Shown here one piece after another: positions 44,996 to 53,556 of a DNA stretch of 64,000 nt (position 1 is its first letter; each line of letters begins with the position of its first letter). The DNA is taken from assembly GCF_028291725.1 (NCBI RefSeq), contig NZ_JAQGNT010000097.1, positions 1 through 64,000 of the forward strand, written 5' to 3'. The translations under genes were made by a program, and so were the position numbers. Source of the DNA: Hydrocarboniphaga sp. Its GTDB lineage: Bacteria > Pseudomonadota > Gammaproteobacteria > Nevskiales > Nevskiaceae. The notes beneath the pieces are model-generated. The model ran no database searches, was not told the DNA's origin, and saw only the letters and a list, made by a program, of their open reading frames with translations.

Positions 44996-45868
44996 ATGAG
45001 CGACTTCGACAGCAAACTTTTCCTGGTTGGAGTCGGCGCGCAGAAGGCCGGCACGACCTGGCTGGCGCGATACCTGGGGGAACATCCCGACGTCTATGTC
45101 TCCAGGCTGAAAGAGTTGCACTACTTCGACGCGGTATGTCCGACTCCGTCCCGAGTCGATGTCGGCAAACGGATGATCCGCCTGGCCAAGGAGGTCAGCG
45201 CCGGCCTGGAGCTGAACGGTAGCCGGGTGAATGTCAAGGCAATGGATAAATTGCTGGCGGTGATCGACCGCTTGCAGATGCAGGCCGATCCCAAGTACCC
45301 CTACATGAGGTTCTTCCATGACCGGGTGAAAGAGGAGTCGGTGTTTTGCGACATCACGCCGGGCTATTCCCTGCTGGATGCATCGGGTTATCAATCCATA
45401 CTGAAAATGCATCCGCGCGTTCGCTTCATCTTCCTGATGCGCGACCCGATCGAGCGCTACTGGTCGGCGCTCAGAATGGGGGTGCGCAAGATGAAAAACT
45501 TCGATCCCGATCGCCGTTTTATGGATCTGCTCGAAGACAAGGATTACTTCTTCCGCTCGGACTATAAGCGGACCATCGAAGAACTCGAAAAAGTCGCCAA
45601 GCCCGAGCAGATCAAGTACGTGTTCTACGAGAATCTGTTCACCGACGAAACGGCGGCCCAGATCACTTCGTTCATCGGCGTGACTCCCTTGCCAGCCAAG
45701 TTCGACCAGATCGTCAATCCGGGCGCCAAGATTCCGCTGGCTGCTGACAAGCTAACCGCTGCATATGGCACTTTCCGGCACATCTACGATTTCGTCTTCG
45801 AGAAGTTCGGCAAGTCCGTCCCCGCGTCCTGGCATGCAACCGTGAAGCTGGCCTCGCCCGGCAGCTGA
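44996..45868 (+). CDS. Sulfotransferase
   Basis: Encodes 290 residues. The N-terminal 5'-PSB loop VGVGAQKAGTTWLARYLGEHPDV is followed by RLKELHYFD. FCDITPGYSLLD and FIFLMRDPIERYWSALRMG (3'-phosphate site) complete the pattern. It is the clearest sulfotransferase of the set and resembles the protein at 42068. It should use PAPS to sulfate a sugar of the surface polysaccharide. Spacing of 9 nt from the gene before suggests one operon. Confidence 0.87.
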   Translation: MSDFDSKLFLVGVGAQKAGTTWLARYLGEHPDVYVSRLKELHYFDAVCPTPSRVDVGKRMIRLAKEVSAGLELNGSRVNVKAMDKLLAVIDRLQMQADPKYPYMRFFHDRVKEESVFCDITPGYSLLDASGYQSILKMHPRVRFIFLMRDPIERYWSALRMGVRKMKNFDPDRRFMDLLEDKDYFFRSDYKRTIEELEKVAKPEQIKYVFYENLFTDETAAQITSFIGVTPLPAKFDQIVNPGAKIPLAADKLTAAYGTFRHIYDFVFEKFGKSVPASWHATVKLASPGS

Positions 45869-45965
45869 AAAACTCGAGTGATCGCGGGCATGACGGAGCA
45901 GCTGCAGTCGGGCGCCGGCGATCTCCCTGGCCCACACTAACCACGCAGTTGATCCGGACAACACG

Positions 45966-47033
45966 ATGACCTTGTTTCTCCACATCGGAATGCCCAAGAC
46001 CGGAACGACGACGATCCAGGCATTTCTCGATCGGAACCGTGAAAAGCTCGCGGAGCGCGGTGTCATCGTGCCGAAAGCTGCGGGTGGCCAGAATCACCGC
46101 AAGCTGACCGCCTACGCACTGGACGAATCCGAGACCGACCACACCCGGCGGATGATGGGGCTGCTGTCACCGGAGCGTATCCTCCGGTTCCGGGCGAAGT
46201 TCGAAAAGAAATTTGCCAGCGAAGCCAGGAGCTGGCCCGCAGGCAGCACCGTGGTGATGAGCGGCGAGAACATGTCGCAGCTTCGCCAGCCCGAGGAAGT
46301 CGCCCGGCTGCACCATCTGTTGCGCCCGTTCTGCACTGACGCGATCAAGATCATCATCTACTTTCGACGCCAGGATCTGTTCTACCTCAGCAGCTATTCG
46401 CAGCAGATCAAGGCCGGGCGGCTGACCCACTGGTCGGATTTGTCTGGCGACGCCAAGATGCGGCTGTACGACTATCGGCGCTTCCTGCTGCCCTGGGCCA
46501 CTGAGTTCGGCAAGGAGAATATTCTCGTCAGGCCTTTCGAACGCGGGCAGATGATCAAACAGGATCTGATGTTCGATTTCGTGTCGATACTCGGACTCAC
46601 CGACCTCGGCGGCTTGGAGATTCCGGAAACCCAGAATCAGAGCCTGGACGCCCAGACCTCCGAATTCCTGCGCAAGATGAATCCCTGGTTTCCACGCTAT
46701 ATCGACGATGCGGTCAACCCGGTGCGCCGCCAATTGGTCGCGGCGATCGAAACCCTATCCACCGGTCCGCGCCTGCGCATGGCGAGCACCAGCGCAATCC
46801 AGTTCCTGTCGCGCTTCGAAAAAAGCAATGCGGAGATTGCCAGGGACTACCTGGGCCGCGAAGACGGCGTGCTGTTCCGCGACAAGCCGGAGGACGAAGC
46901 CGAGAGCGCTCCCAGCCTGAGCCTCGACCAGGCCATCGAGATCAGTGCGAAGCTCTGGGCACACTCACAGCGCGCAATGCCGCCGATGAAGCTCGATGCC
47001 ACTTCAGAGATTGATCCGGCCGATACAGAATAG
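45966..47033 (+). CDS. Sulfotransferase-like P-loop protein (HIGMPKTGT type)
   Basis: Encodes 355 residues. MTLFLHIGMPKTGTTTIQAFLDRNREKL is the 5'-PSB loop; VVMSGENMSQL and IKIIIYFRRQDLFYLSSYSQQIK give the 3'-phosphate region. It is a paralogue of the proteins at 30290 and in the N-terminal domain at 47049 and shares the terminal LGREDGVLFRD segment. It lies 97 nt after the previous sulfotransferase gene and 15 nt before the fusion gene. Confidence 0.75.
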   Translation: MTLFLHIGMPKTGTTTIQAFLDRNREKLAERGVIVPKAAGGQNHRKLTAYALDESETDHTRRMMGLLSPERILRFRAKFEKKFASEARSWPAGSTVVMSGENMSQLRQPEEVARLHHLLRPFCTDAIKIIIYFRRQDLFYLSSYSQQIKAGRLTHWSDLSGDAKMRLYDYRRFLLPWATEFGKENILVRPFERGQMIKQDLMFDFVSILGLTDLGGLEIPETQNQSLDAQTSEFLRKMNPWFPRYIDDAVNPVRRQLVAAIETLSTGPRLRMASTSAIQFLSRFEKSNAEIARDYLGREDGVLFRDKPEDEAESAPSLSLDQAIEISAKLWAHSQRAMPPMKLDATSEIDPADTE

Positions 47034-47048
47034 TGCCCGCTCAGCGGA

Positions 47049-49313
47049 ATGCGCCGGCAGTCGACAGAGATGCAATTGATCACCAATACAACCGATAAAT
47101 GCTTGGTCGTGCATCTGGGCATGCCTAGAACCGGCACCGGTGCATTGCGGCGATTCTGCCTGGACAACCGCAGCGCGCTGCGTGAGCTGAGATGGTTCGT
47201 CGACGATCCTTCGCTGCCTGCGAGCGAAGACACTCGACAGATTGCGACTCATATCGACCGGGCCCTGCGCGGTAGCCCCGCCAAGACCAGCGCCCATTTG
47301 GATGCCGTCAGTGAGCTGCTGTCGGCTCCGCCTGCGAAAAACTTCCTTATATGGAACGCTTGGCCGACCTTGACCGAAGCGCCCCGTTGGCAGGCACTCC
47401 AGCAAGCCACGGCTACCGCAGGTCGCCGCCTGATACTGATCGGCTACATCCGCGAACAGCGCAGTTGGCTGTTGTCTGCGTATGCGCAGCGTGTACTGCA
47501 TCACAATATGTCGGCCGCCGCGGCACGCTTCATACAAAAATCGAGGAGCGCGGCGGCTCTCGATTATCTGGCGATCTATAGCATGCTCGCGCAGGCTGTC
47601 GGTAGCGAACGCTTGGTCCTGCGCCCGTATGAACCCGCTCGATTCCCCAATGAAGACATCTGCCCGGATTTTCTTGCCGCATTGAATCTGCCTCTGGATG
47701 GCTGGCAGTCTCCGGGAACCCGCATCAATTCCTCGCCGGGTGTTATCGATCTGGAGCTGGCGAGAATCTTGAACAGTCAGGCCGATACCGCGGCACTCGA
47801 CGGCGAGCTGTTGCTGAAAGTGGCGGCCGAATACGGTATCGCCAGCGACCGCAAGCTGTATCGCCTGGCAAAAGCTTCGGTACTCGATGGCGTGGCGGCG
47901 CTTTATCAAGAAGCGAACAGGGCGTTGGCGCGTCTGCTGTCGCCCACCAGCACCGAAGCTCTGTTTGGCTCCGGCCCGCCGCAGAGCTACGAGCCGTTCC
48001 GTCCCGAGGAGCTGGTCAATGCAGCTTCGATCGAGCTGCTGGTCCGATACCGCGACGCGCAGCAACTCGCAGCCAAGGAGGCCTTGAAACAGCCGGCCGA
48101 ACCCAGCACGACCGACAACACTGAAGCGCCACTGCAGCTCAGCACTCAGCCCGATCCGCCCGCTTTGATCGCATACGCGACGATGGCCAAGCCCATCTCC
48201 CTGTACCGCGCTCCGCATATGAGCAAGGGCATCCATCAGATCGAAGATGGCATGGCCTGTGAAGTGCTCGAGGAGCGGGGCGTCAAGCGACACCAGCATA
48301 TTCTCGGCTCTTTCCCCAGTCATTATCCGATCGAAACTGAATTCGTTACGGGTCCGGTTCTTGCCATCAAGCTGCTCGATGGACTCACCGATTCACAGGC
48401 CGGTGTGACCCTCACCCGACAGGGAAATCCCGTCAGGGAATCGGTCGTCATCGAGCGCTTGATAGAAACCTATTCCAGTGAGCGGGAAGGCCAGACCCTT
48501 TATGGCGGGGACGATTCGAGCGACGCCATCGTGCTGCCGCTCGCAACCCAGCGCAAAGAAAACTACTGCCGATGGTGGCTGGATAGCGTCTCGAAAATCT
48601 TCATTGCTTCCAGGTCGAGCCTGCTGGGCGAGGACTATGCCCGGGGCAAGGTCAAACTATTGACCCCGATACCCAGTTCGCAATTCCACAAGCAGACCCT
48701 GGACCTGTTGCTGCCGCGCCTCAATTGCCCCTGGCAGAGCATCGACAGCGCAACGCCGCTGCTGGCGTCGTCGTCGGCGAATTCACCGGGCATTACGTTT
48801 GGCGGCGGCCAGCATCTTGGCGCGCTGGTCAACGACTATGCGCAATTCTTAAAAGACCTGCTGCCGGATCTCGGAACTCCGGATAGCGTCGGGAACAGCG
48901 GACTGCTCTACATTTCCCGTAACGATTCGGGCATGCGCCGCATCCTCAACGAAGAGGAGTTATTGCCGGGACTCCGGAAGCTGGGCTTCAATATCGTGAT
49001 GCCGGCCAAGCTACCGCTGTCGGCACAGATATCATTGTTCAGAAGTGCCCGCATCATTGTGTCGGCGCACGGCGCTGGGCTGACCAATCTGCTGTTTTCC
49101 GAGCCGGGCACCCGCCTGGTCGAGATATTCCCCGAGGGCGGTGTCCACGGTTCGGCGTTCCTGCGAATCTGCAGCCACCGCGACTTCAAGTACTTTTTCG
49201 TCGTCGGCGAAGCCGTGATGAACAAACAGTCCGTCAAGAACGCGAACAATGCCGATATCGTTCTCGATATCCCGGCGACCCTGTCCCTGATCCGGGATGT
49301 GATGTCGGGTTGA
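47049..49313 (+). CDS. Sulfotransferase-like / GT61 glycosyltransferase fusion
   Basis: Encodes 754 residues; an ATG at 47070 is an alternative start. Residues 1-345 are a sulfotransferase-like domain (CLVVHLGMPRTGTGALRRF and RLILIGYIREQRSWLLSAYAQ). Residues about 460-754 are a GT61 (DUF563) glycosyltransferase: LATQRKENYCRWWLDSVSK, GLLYISRNDSGMRRILNEEEL, FRSARIIVSAHGAGLTNLLF and EPGTRLVEIFPEGG. GT61 enzymes transfer xylose or GlcNAc in eukaryotes; the bacterial donor is unknown. The fusion suggests that sulfation and addition of one sugar are coupled. Confidence 0.85.
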   Translation: MRRQSTEMQLITNTTDKCLVVHLGMPRTGTGALRRFCLDNRSALRELRWFVDDPSLPASEDTRQIATHIDRALRGSPAKTSAHLDAVSELLSAPPAKNFLIWNAWPTLTEAPRWQALQQATATAGRRLILIGYIREQRSWLLSAYAQRVLHHNMSAAAARFIQKSRSAAALDYLAIYSMLAQAVGSERLVLRPYEPARFPNEDICPDFLAALNLPLDGWQSPGTRINSSPGVIDLELARILNSQADTAALDGELLLKVAAEYGIASDRKLYRLAKASVLDGVAALYQEANRALARLLSPTSTEALFGSGPPQSYEPFRPEELVNAASIELLVRYRDAQQLAAKEALKQPAEPSTTDNTEAPLQLSTQPDPPALIAYATMAKPISLYRAPHMSKGIHQIEDGMACEVLEERGVKRHQHILGSFPSHYPIETEFVTGPVLAIKLLDGLTDSQAGVTLTRQGNPVRESVVIERLIETYSSEREGQTLYGGDDSSDAIVLPLATQRKENYCRWWLDSVSKIFIASRSSLLGEDYARGKVKLLTPIPSSQFHKQTLDLLLPRLNCPWQSIDSATPLLASSSANSPGITFGGGQHLGALVNDYAQFLKDLLPDLGTPDSVGNSGLLYISRNDSGMRRILNEEELLPGLRKLGFNIVMPAKLPLSAQISLFRSARIIVSAHGAGLTNLLFSEPGTRLVEIFPEGGVHGSAFLRICSHRDFKYFFVVGEAVMNKQSVKNANNADIVLDIPATLSLIRDVMSG

Positions 49314-49404
49314 GCGCTCGGTTGTCGGTCTTGCGCGGACCCGTCGCTCCCGCGATCAAGGATGCACGAGACGAACGCGCGCAACCAAACTGAAGGACCG
49401 TGGA

Positions 49405-50811
49405 ATGCGATACAACGCGCAAACGATGCAGCTGGTCAACGAGATCTACCGGCTATCCAGACGAAGGACGGTGTTTTTTACCTGCGCAGATCGCAAGGAC
49501 GGCGCCGGAGCTCAGATTCTGGCGCATCTCAGCGTGCAATTGTTGAGCAGAGCCTTGGGCGTTACCTACGCCCATTCGCCTTTCAAGAAGCTGGATCATC
49601 AGGATGCGGGCGGCGGCGGCGGAAAATGGGAGCAGCGTTGGGAGCAGTTGTTTGAACTAGGCAAGGGCCACATCGAGGCGGCAGCGATCGAAGCGCAGTG
49701 CGAAGTCGTAAAGCTGCACAAGAAAGCTGTGCTGATGCCGGAACTCGACCCGGTATCGACCAGACCCATCCTGTTCAAGCTGCATTCCGCGCATTTTTTC
49801 GCTGATCTGCTCGCCGATCACTACTACTACCTCACCCAGCCGCTTCATCTATATCTGAACAAACCCGCGGCCGCAGGACCGGCCGGCATCGTCGATATCG
49901 CGGTGCACATCAGGCGCGGCGACCTGGTCACGCGCAACATCGAATACCGCATCGTCACGGATGCCGAAGTCCTGGCCATGCTCAGCACGGTCAAGCAGGT
50001 CCTGGACGCCGCTGGCCGTCGATATCGGGTGTCCTTGTACTCGGAGGGCAAGGAAGCCGATTTTGCGGAGGAGTTGAAGCGCGGGGCCGGACTTTATCTG
50101 GATCACGACGCCCAATGGACTTTTCTGCAACTCGCACGTTCCGACGTGCTGATCTGCACCAAATCAGCTTTCAGTCATGTAGCCGGCCTGGTCGGCAACG
50201 CCTGGGTCATATGCCCCGAGTTCTGGCATACGCTGCCAAGCCGCTGGCTGAGCTATGCCGCGATCAGCGCCGATCAAGGAGGGCTGGAGCGAATCGCGCA
50301 AGCCGGTCAGGGCTACGAAGTCGGTGAGCCACACTTTGCGGAAGATTTGAGACCGCGTCCGGTCGGCGCCGCTGTCGGCGGGGGAAAACTACGGATTCAT
50401 GTCGTCAAATCCGGCGAAACCAAGATCAAGGCAAAGCACTACTACGATCACTACGGGACACGCACCAAGAGCACATTGACCGCCACCTGGATTCATCACA
50501 GGAAGGTCAACAGCCGATGCTTCGCGCGATACCGGATCGATGCCGATTTGGACGCTCTACGCTCGCTGAAACTGCTCTACCGCGCGCAGGCGGAGGTCGA
50601 CGCGCTCGTACTGTTCAACGGCAAGATCGTCGGTGGCAGCGAATGGTTCACCCAGAGGGCGGCAACCGAAGACCTGCCCGCAGAAAAGTTTTCCTGGACA
50701 TTGCCGCGTACGGTAGAACTCAAGGCTGGCGTCAACTCGCTGTCGATCATCGCGATCAGCGCTCTACCGGAGTTGGCTCAGTTCCGATTGAGCTCCGTGC
50801 AAGCAGAGTAG
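49405..50811 (+). CDS. Fucosyltransferase-like protein (HxRRGD motif) with C-terminal beta domain
   Basis: Encodes 468 residues. VDIAVHIRRGDLVTRN (about 163-178) is the HxRRGD donor-binding motif shared by alpha-1,2, alpha-1,6 and O-fucosyltransferases (GT11/GT23/GT65-68). YRVSLYSEGKEADF and ARSDVLICTKSAFSHVAGLV fit the later conserved motifs. Residues about 330-468 form a beta-rich domain (KLRIHVVKSGETKIKAKHYYD to SLSIIAISAL) of unknown role, perhaps sugar binding. No GDP-fucose synthesis genes are in the window. Confidence 0.72.
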   Translation: MRYNAQTMQLVNEIYRLSRRRTVFFTCADRKDGAGAQILAHLSVQLLSRALGVTYAHSPFKKLDHQDAGGGGGKWEQRWEQLFELGKGHIEAAAIEAQCEVVKLHKKAVLMPELDPVSTRPILFKLHSAHFFADLLADHYYYLTQPLHLYLNKPAAAGPAGIVDIAVHIRRGDLVTRNIEYRIVTDAEVLAMLSTVKQVLDAAGRRYRVSLYSEGKEADFAEELKRGAGLYLDHDAQWTFLQLARSDVLICTKSAFSHVAGLVGNAWVICPEFWHTLPSRWLSYAAISADQGGLERIAQAGQGYEVGEPHFAEDLRPRPVGAAVGGGKLRIHVVKSGETKIKAKHYYDHYGTRTKSTLTATWIHHRKVNSRCFARYRIDADLDALRSLKLLYRAQAEVDALVLFNGKIVGGSEWFTQRAATEDLPAEKFSWTLPRTVELKAGVNSLSIIAISALPELAQFRLSSVQAE

Positions 50812-50850
50812 GGAGTGCCGGCCGTGTAGGCAACGCAAACCGGAAAACGC

Positions 50851-51981
50851 TCAGCCGGGAGTATTCGCCAGCACGGGCGCGATACGGCCACGCAGCAGCA
50901 GCAACCTGCGCGACCGGAAGTGCACCAGGTTCCGGTACAACACCAGATAGACCACCGCGAACACGCCGCACATCAACTTGAGCAAGTCGGGGCGATCCCA
51001 GAACAACAAAGCCGGTACCGCTGCAACCAGCGCAAACGCCCACATGTACATCGCCGCGACGGAACTCTGCAGCGACTGAAGCCTTGGGTTGTTTCGATTG
51101 GCCGCGCTCTTGATCAGCCGGTGATACACCAAGCTGTGCATGTGCAACCGGTCCGGCGAACCGGGCGAACGCCCTCTGACGAACATGCGCCGGAATGCCG
51201 AGTACAGCGTCTCCCAGATCGGATAGACCGCGAGCAGCATCGGGAACCAGGGCGATACACCGGGGTTGCGGCACACCAGCATGATCGACAGCTCGGCCAC
51301 CAGCAGGCCGGTGAAATACGCGCCGCCATCGCCGAGAAACAGCCGGCCGAAGGGGAAGTTCCAGACGAAGAATCCGAGCACCGCCGCCGCGCTCAAAATC
51401 GACACCGAGAAGATGAAGGTGTCGCCGACCACGTTCGCGACAGCCGCGATCGCCGCCAGGATCACCATGCTGACGAAGCTGCTCAGGCCGTTGCAGCCGT
51501 CGACGATGTTGATCGCATGGGATACGCCCGAGGCTGCGAACAGGGTCACGCCGAAGCCGGCCAGCGCATAGGTCGCCAGGATCGGATCGAGGAAGCCGAT
51601 GTCCAGGAACGTCAGCTTGGCACCGAGCAGCCACCAGCCGAGGGCGGCGGACAGCATCGTGGTGAACAGGCGAACCAGGGTGCCCAGATTCTGGAAGAAG
51701 TCTTCCAGCAGGCCGATGCACAGGGCCGGCAACAGGGTCACCGCGAGGAACAGCGCATCGAGATCGAATTCGTCGCCGTCCAGCGTGAAGGCCCGCAGCG
51801 CGATGACCAGCCCGCCGGCCACCGGGATCGCGCCGAGCCGCGGCACGATGTGCAAATGGGTTTTGTGCGAGGCCTCGCACTGGTCGATGCCGAGCTTATA
51901 GCGGAGCGCCAGACGGATCGTCAGGTAGCCGATCGACGCACTACTCAGCAGCGCCACAATCGCGATCCCGATCAGCCCCAT
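50851..51981 (-). CDS. WecA/MraY-family undecaprenyl-phosphate sugar-phosphate transferase
   Basis: Encodes 376 residues with about ten hydrophobic helices. The ATG at 51981 is preferred because AGGGAG precedes it; a GTG at 52002 is open. Family motifs are GLLEDFF, INIVDGCNGLSSFVS, LFLGDGGAYFTGL and the cytoplasmic HMHSLVYHRL. Such enzymes start O-antigen, capsule or glycan synthesis on undecaprenyl phosphate from a UDP-sugar. It converges with the fucosyltransferase gene and is probably the priming enzyme for this locus. Confidence 0.88.
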   Translation of the reverse strand: MGLIGIAIVALLSSASIGYLTIRLALRYKLGIDQCEASHKTHLHIVPRLGAIPVAGGLVIALRAFTLDGDEFDLDALFLAVTLLPALCIGLLEDFFQNLGTLVRLFTTMLSAALGWWLLGAKLTFLDIGFLDPILATYALAGFGVTLFAASGVSHAINIVDGCNGLSSFVSMVILAAIAAVANVVGDTFIFSVSILSAAAVLGFFVWNFPFGRLFLGDGGAYFTGLLVAELSIMLVCRNPGVSPWFPMLLAVYPIWETLYSAFRRMFVRGRSPGSPDRLHMHSLVYHRLIKSAANRNNPRLQSLQSSVAAMYMWAFALVAAVPALLFWDRPDLLKLMCGVFAVVYLVLYRNLVHFRSRRLLLLRGRIAPVLANTPG

Positions 51982-52517
51982 CGCCCTGCTCCCTGTGGCC
52001 ACCGACTCGGTGACCGTAACCCTGCAACAGCCTTCAGACCCTGCGCTTATCCCCGGCGGATCGGCTGACCGGACCCTCCGGACTTGCCGAGCTTTCTCCC
52101 CCGAATCGACCCGATGGCATTGACTGCGCCATTCAGACCCTTAAATTCTTTCATTAGGCGGGTTCGATCTACCTTCGGTCGAGTATACGCCGCCGTTATT
52201 CCGGAAATCACCGGAAATCGCTCTGCCGCTGGAATTTTTTTCAACACGAACCGATACACAACTTAGTCAAAGTCCCTGACCCATTGCGTAACCGGCAAAG
52301 CGGCGCAAGCCCTTATCTTATAAGGGCAATCGAGAACTATTTATTACCGGCGGCCGCAGGCCTGCGGAGCAGCTGTCGCGGCAGAAAAGGCCTGGTTTAT
52401 ACGAGAAACCTGCACTACTGACACCGGAATCTGCGCAAACGGTTATCAGCATCGGACTTCTGCAGACATGCCGATGCGGCCAGTACCGGCCCCGCCTTCC
52501 AGAATCAGGGCCCGGAA
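51982..52517. other. Gene-free boundary between polysaccharide and catabolic regions
   Basis: These 536 bp carry no supported gene. A perfect 8-bp stem with a 3-nt loop, GCCCTTAT-CTT-ATAAGGGC (52310-52328), could be an operator or a terminator without T-tract. CGGAAATCACCGGAAATCG (52201-52219) contains a short direct repeat of CGGAAATC. It should include the promoter of the WecA-like gene and lies downstream of the catabolic operon. Confidence 0.55.
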
Positions 52518-53387
52518 TCAGGCCTTGTACTGCGGGATCTGAAAAGTCCTGCGCATGATCTTTTCGAGCTGCCCCTCGGACAGCAGCCGTTTCATCAGGC
52601 CCATCGGCTTGACGTCATTGCCAACGTAGTGCATCGGCTGCCAACGCTTCAGATCCAGGATCTTCAGCGTCTGCTCCACCGCGGCCTCCGGCGTGCTGCC
52701 CTTGGCTTCCAGGAAGTCTGGCAGCACCTTGAGCACGGTGCGCGACAGCACCGGGTCATAGACCTTGCGGATCGCCTCCGGCTGCTGGTTCCAGGTCACA
52801 TGGGTGTTCGCATGCGCGTTGGCGGACATCGCGGTCAAGACACCGCCCGGGACGATCGACGTCACCTGCATGCCGAAAGGCGCCAGCTCGTGGCGCAGCG
52901 TCATCGTCAGCCCGTGGATCGCGTACTTGGTCATGTTGTACGCACCCGCCGACACCGGGTTGGACAGGATCGCGCCCGAGCTGTAGTTGGCGATGCGCGA
53001 GCCCGGCGCGTGCTGGCGCAGCATCGGCAGGAACGCCTGCACCACCCGCACCTGGCCAAACAGGTTGATCTGGAACAGCCGCTCCATCTGCTTGAGATCT
53101 GCGCCTTCGATCACGCCCACCGCGATATTGGCGACGCCGGCGATGTTCATCAGCAGGTCCAGCCCGCGGCCGGCTAGCGCCTCGCGCACGATCTCGGCGC
53201 TGGCGTTCACCGACTCGGTGCTGGAGACGTCCTGGTCGACGACGGTGATGTTCGGCCCGCTGACCAGGTCGGTCGGCGCGCCCGGCAAAACGCCGGCGAA
53301 CACCTGCCAGCCGCGGGCGGCGAGTTGCTTGGTCAGCAGGTTGGACTGGCCGATGTTGGCGCCGGTGAGGAAGGCGGTTTTGTTCAT
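52518..53387 (-). CDS. Short-chain dehydrogenase/reductase
   Basis: Encodes 289 residues from an ATG at 53387. The catalytic YxxxK is in AGAYNMTKYAIHGLT, with Ser in IANYSSGAI and the NAG-like motif as NIAGVANI. The cofactor loop is TGANIGQSN, where the usual last Gly of GxxxGxG is Ser, which is unusual. It is the last gene of the minus-strand catabolic operon and probably oxidises or reduces a hydroxyacyl or steroid-like intermediate. Confidence 0.85.
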   Translation of the reverse strand: MNKTAFLTGANIGQSNLLTKQLAARGWQVFAGVLPGAPTDLVSGPNITVVDQDVSSTESVNASAEIVREALAGRGLDLLMNIAGVANIAVGVIEGADLKQMERLFQINLFGQVRVVQAFLPMLRQHAPGSRIANYSSGAILSNPVSAGAYNMTKYAIHGLTMTLRHELAPFGMQVTSIVPGGVLTAMSANAHANTHVTWNQQPEAIRKVYDPVLSRTVLKVLPDFLEAKGSTPEAAVEQTLKILDLKRWQPMHYVGNDVKPMGLMKRLLSEGQLEKIMRRTFQIPQYKA

Positions 53388-53485
53388 GCGACGAGTTTTT
53401 CCGATGCGGCTGGCTGCGGCTTCGTCCGATGCGCGTAGGCTGCGCCTGAGGTTCGGGCGGCGATCGTTGCTGCAGGCTCGCAATT

Positions 53486-53508
53486 GCGGACAAGGTCCGC
53501 TCCTACAG
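53486..53508. repeat. Single REP half-site, GTAGGAGCGG family
   Basis: GCGGACAAGGTCCGCTCCTACAG matches one arm of the pairs at 58372 and 59789 and contains the inner palindrome GGACAAGGTCC. It is unpaired, lying between the SDR start and the amidohydrolase stop. Confidence 0.75.
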
Positions 53509-53556
53509 GAATATTGGGAATATTGCGCACCGGTGGTGAGGCGATCGAAGGATCTG

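Noticed and set aside
52047-52259. 70-codon minus-strand frame in the boundary region
   Set aside because: No Shine-Dalgarno sequence, no conserved motif and a basic low-complexity end. Treated as chance.
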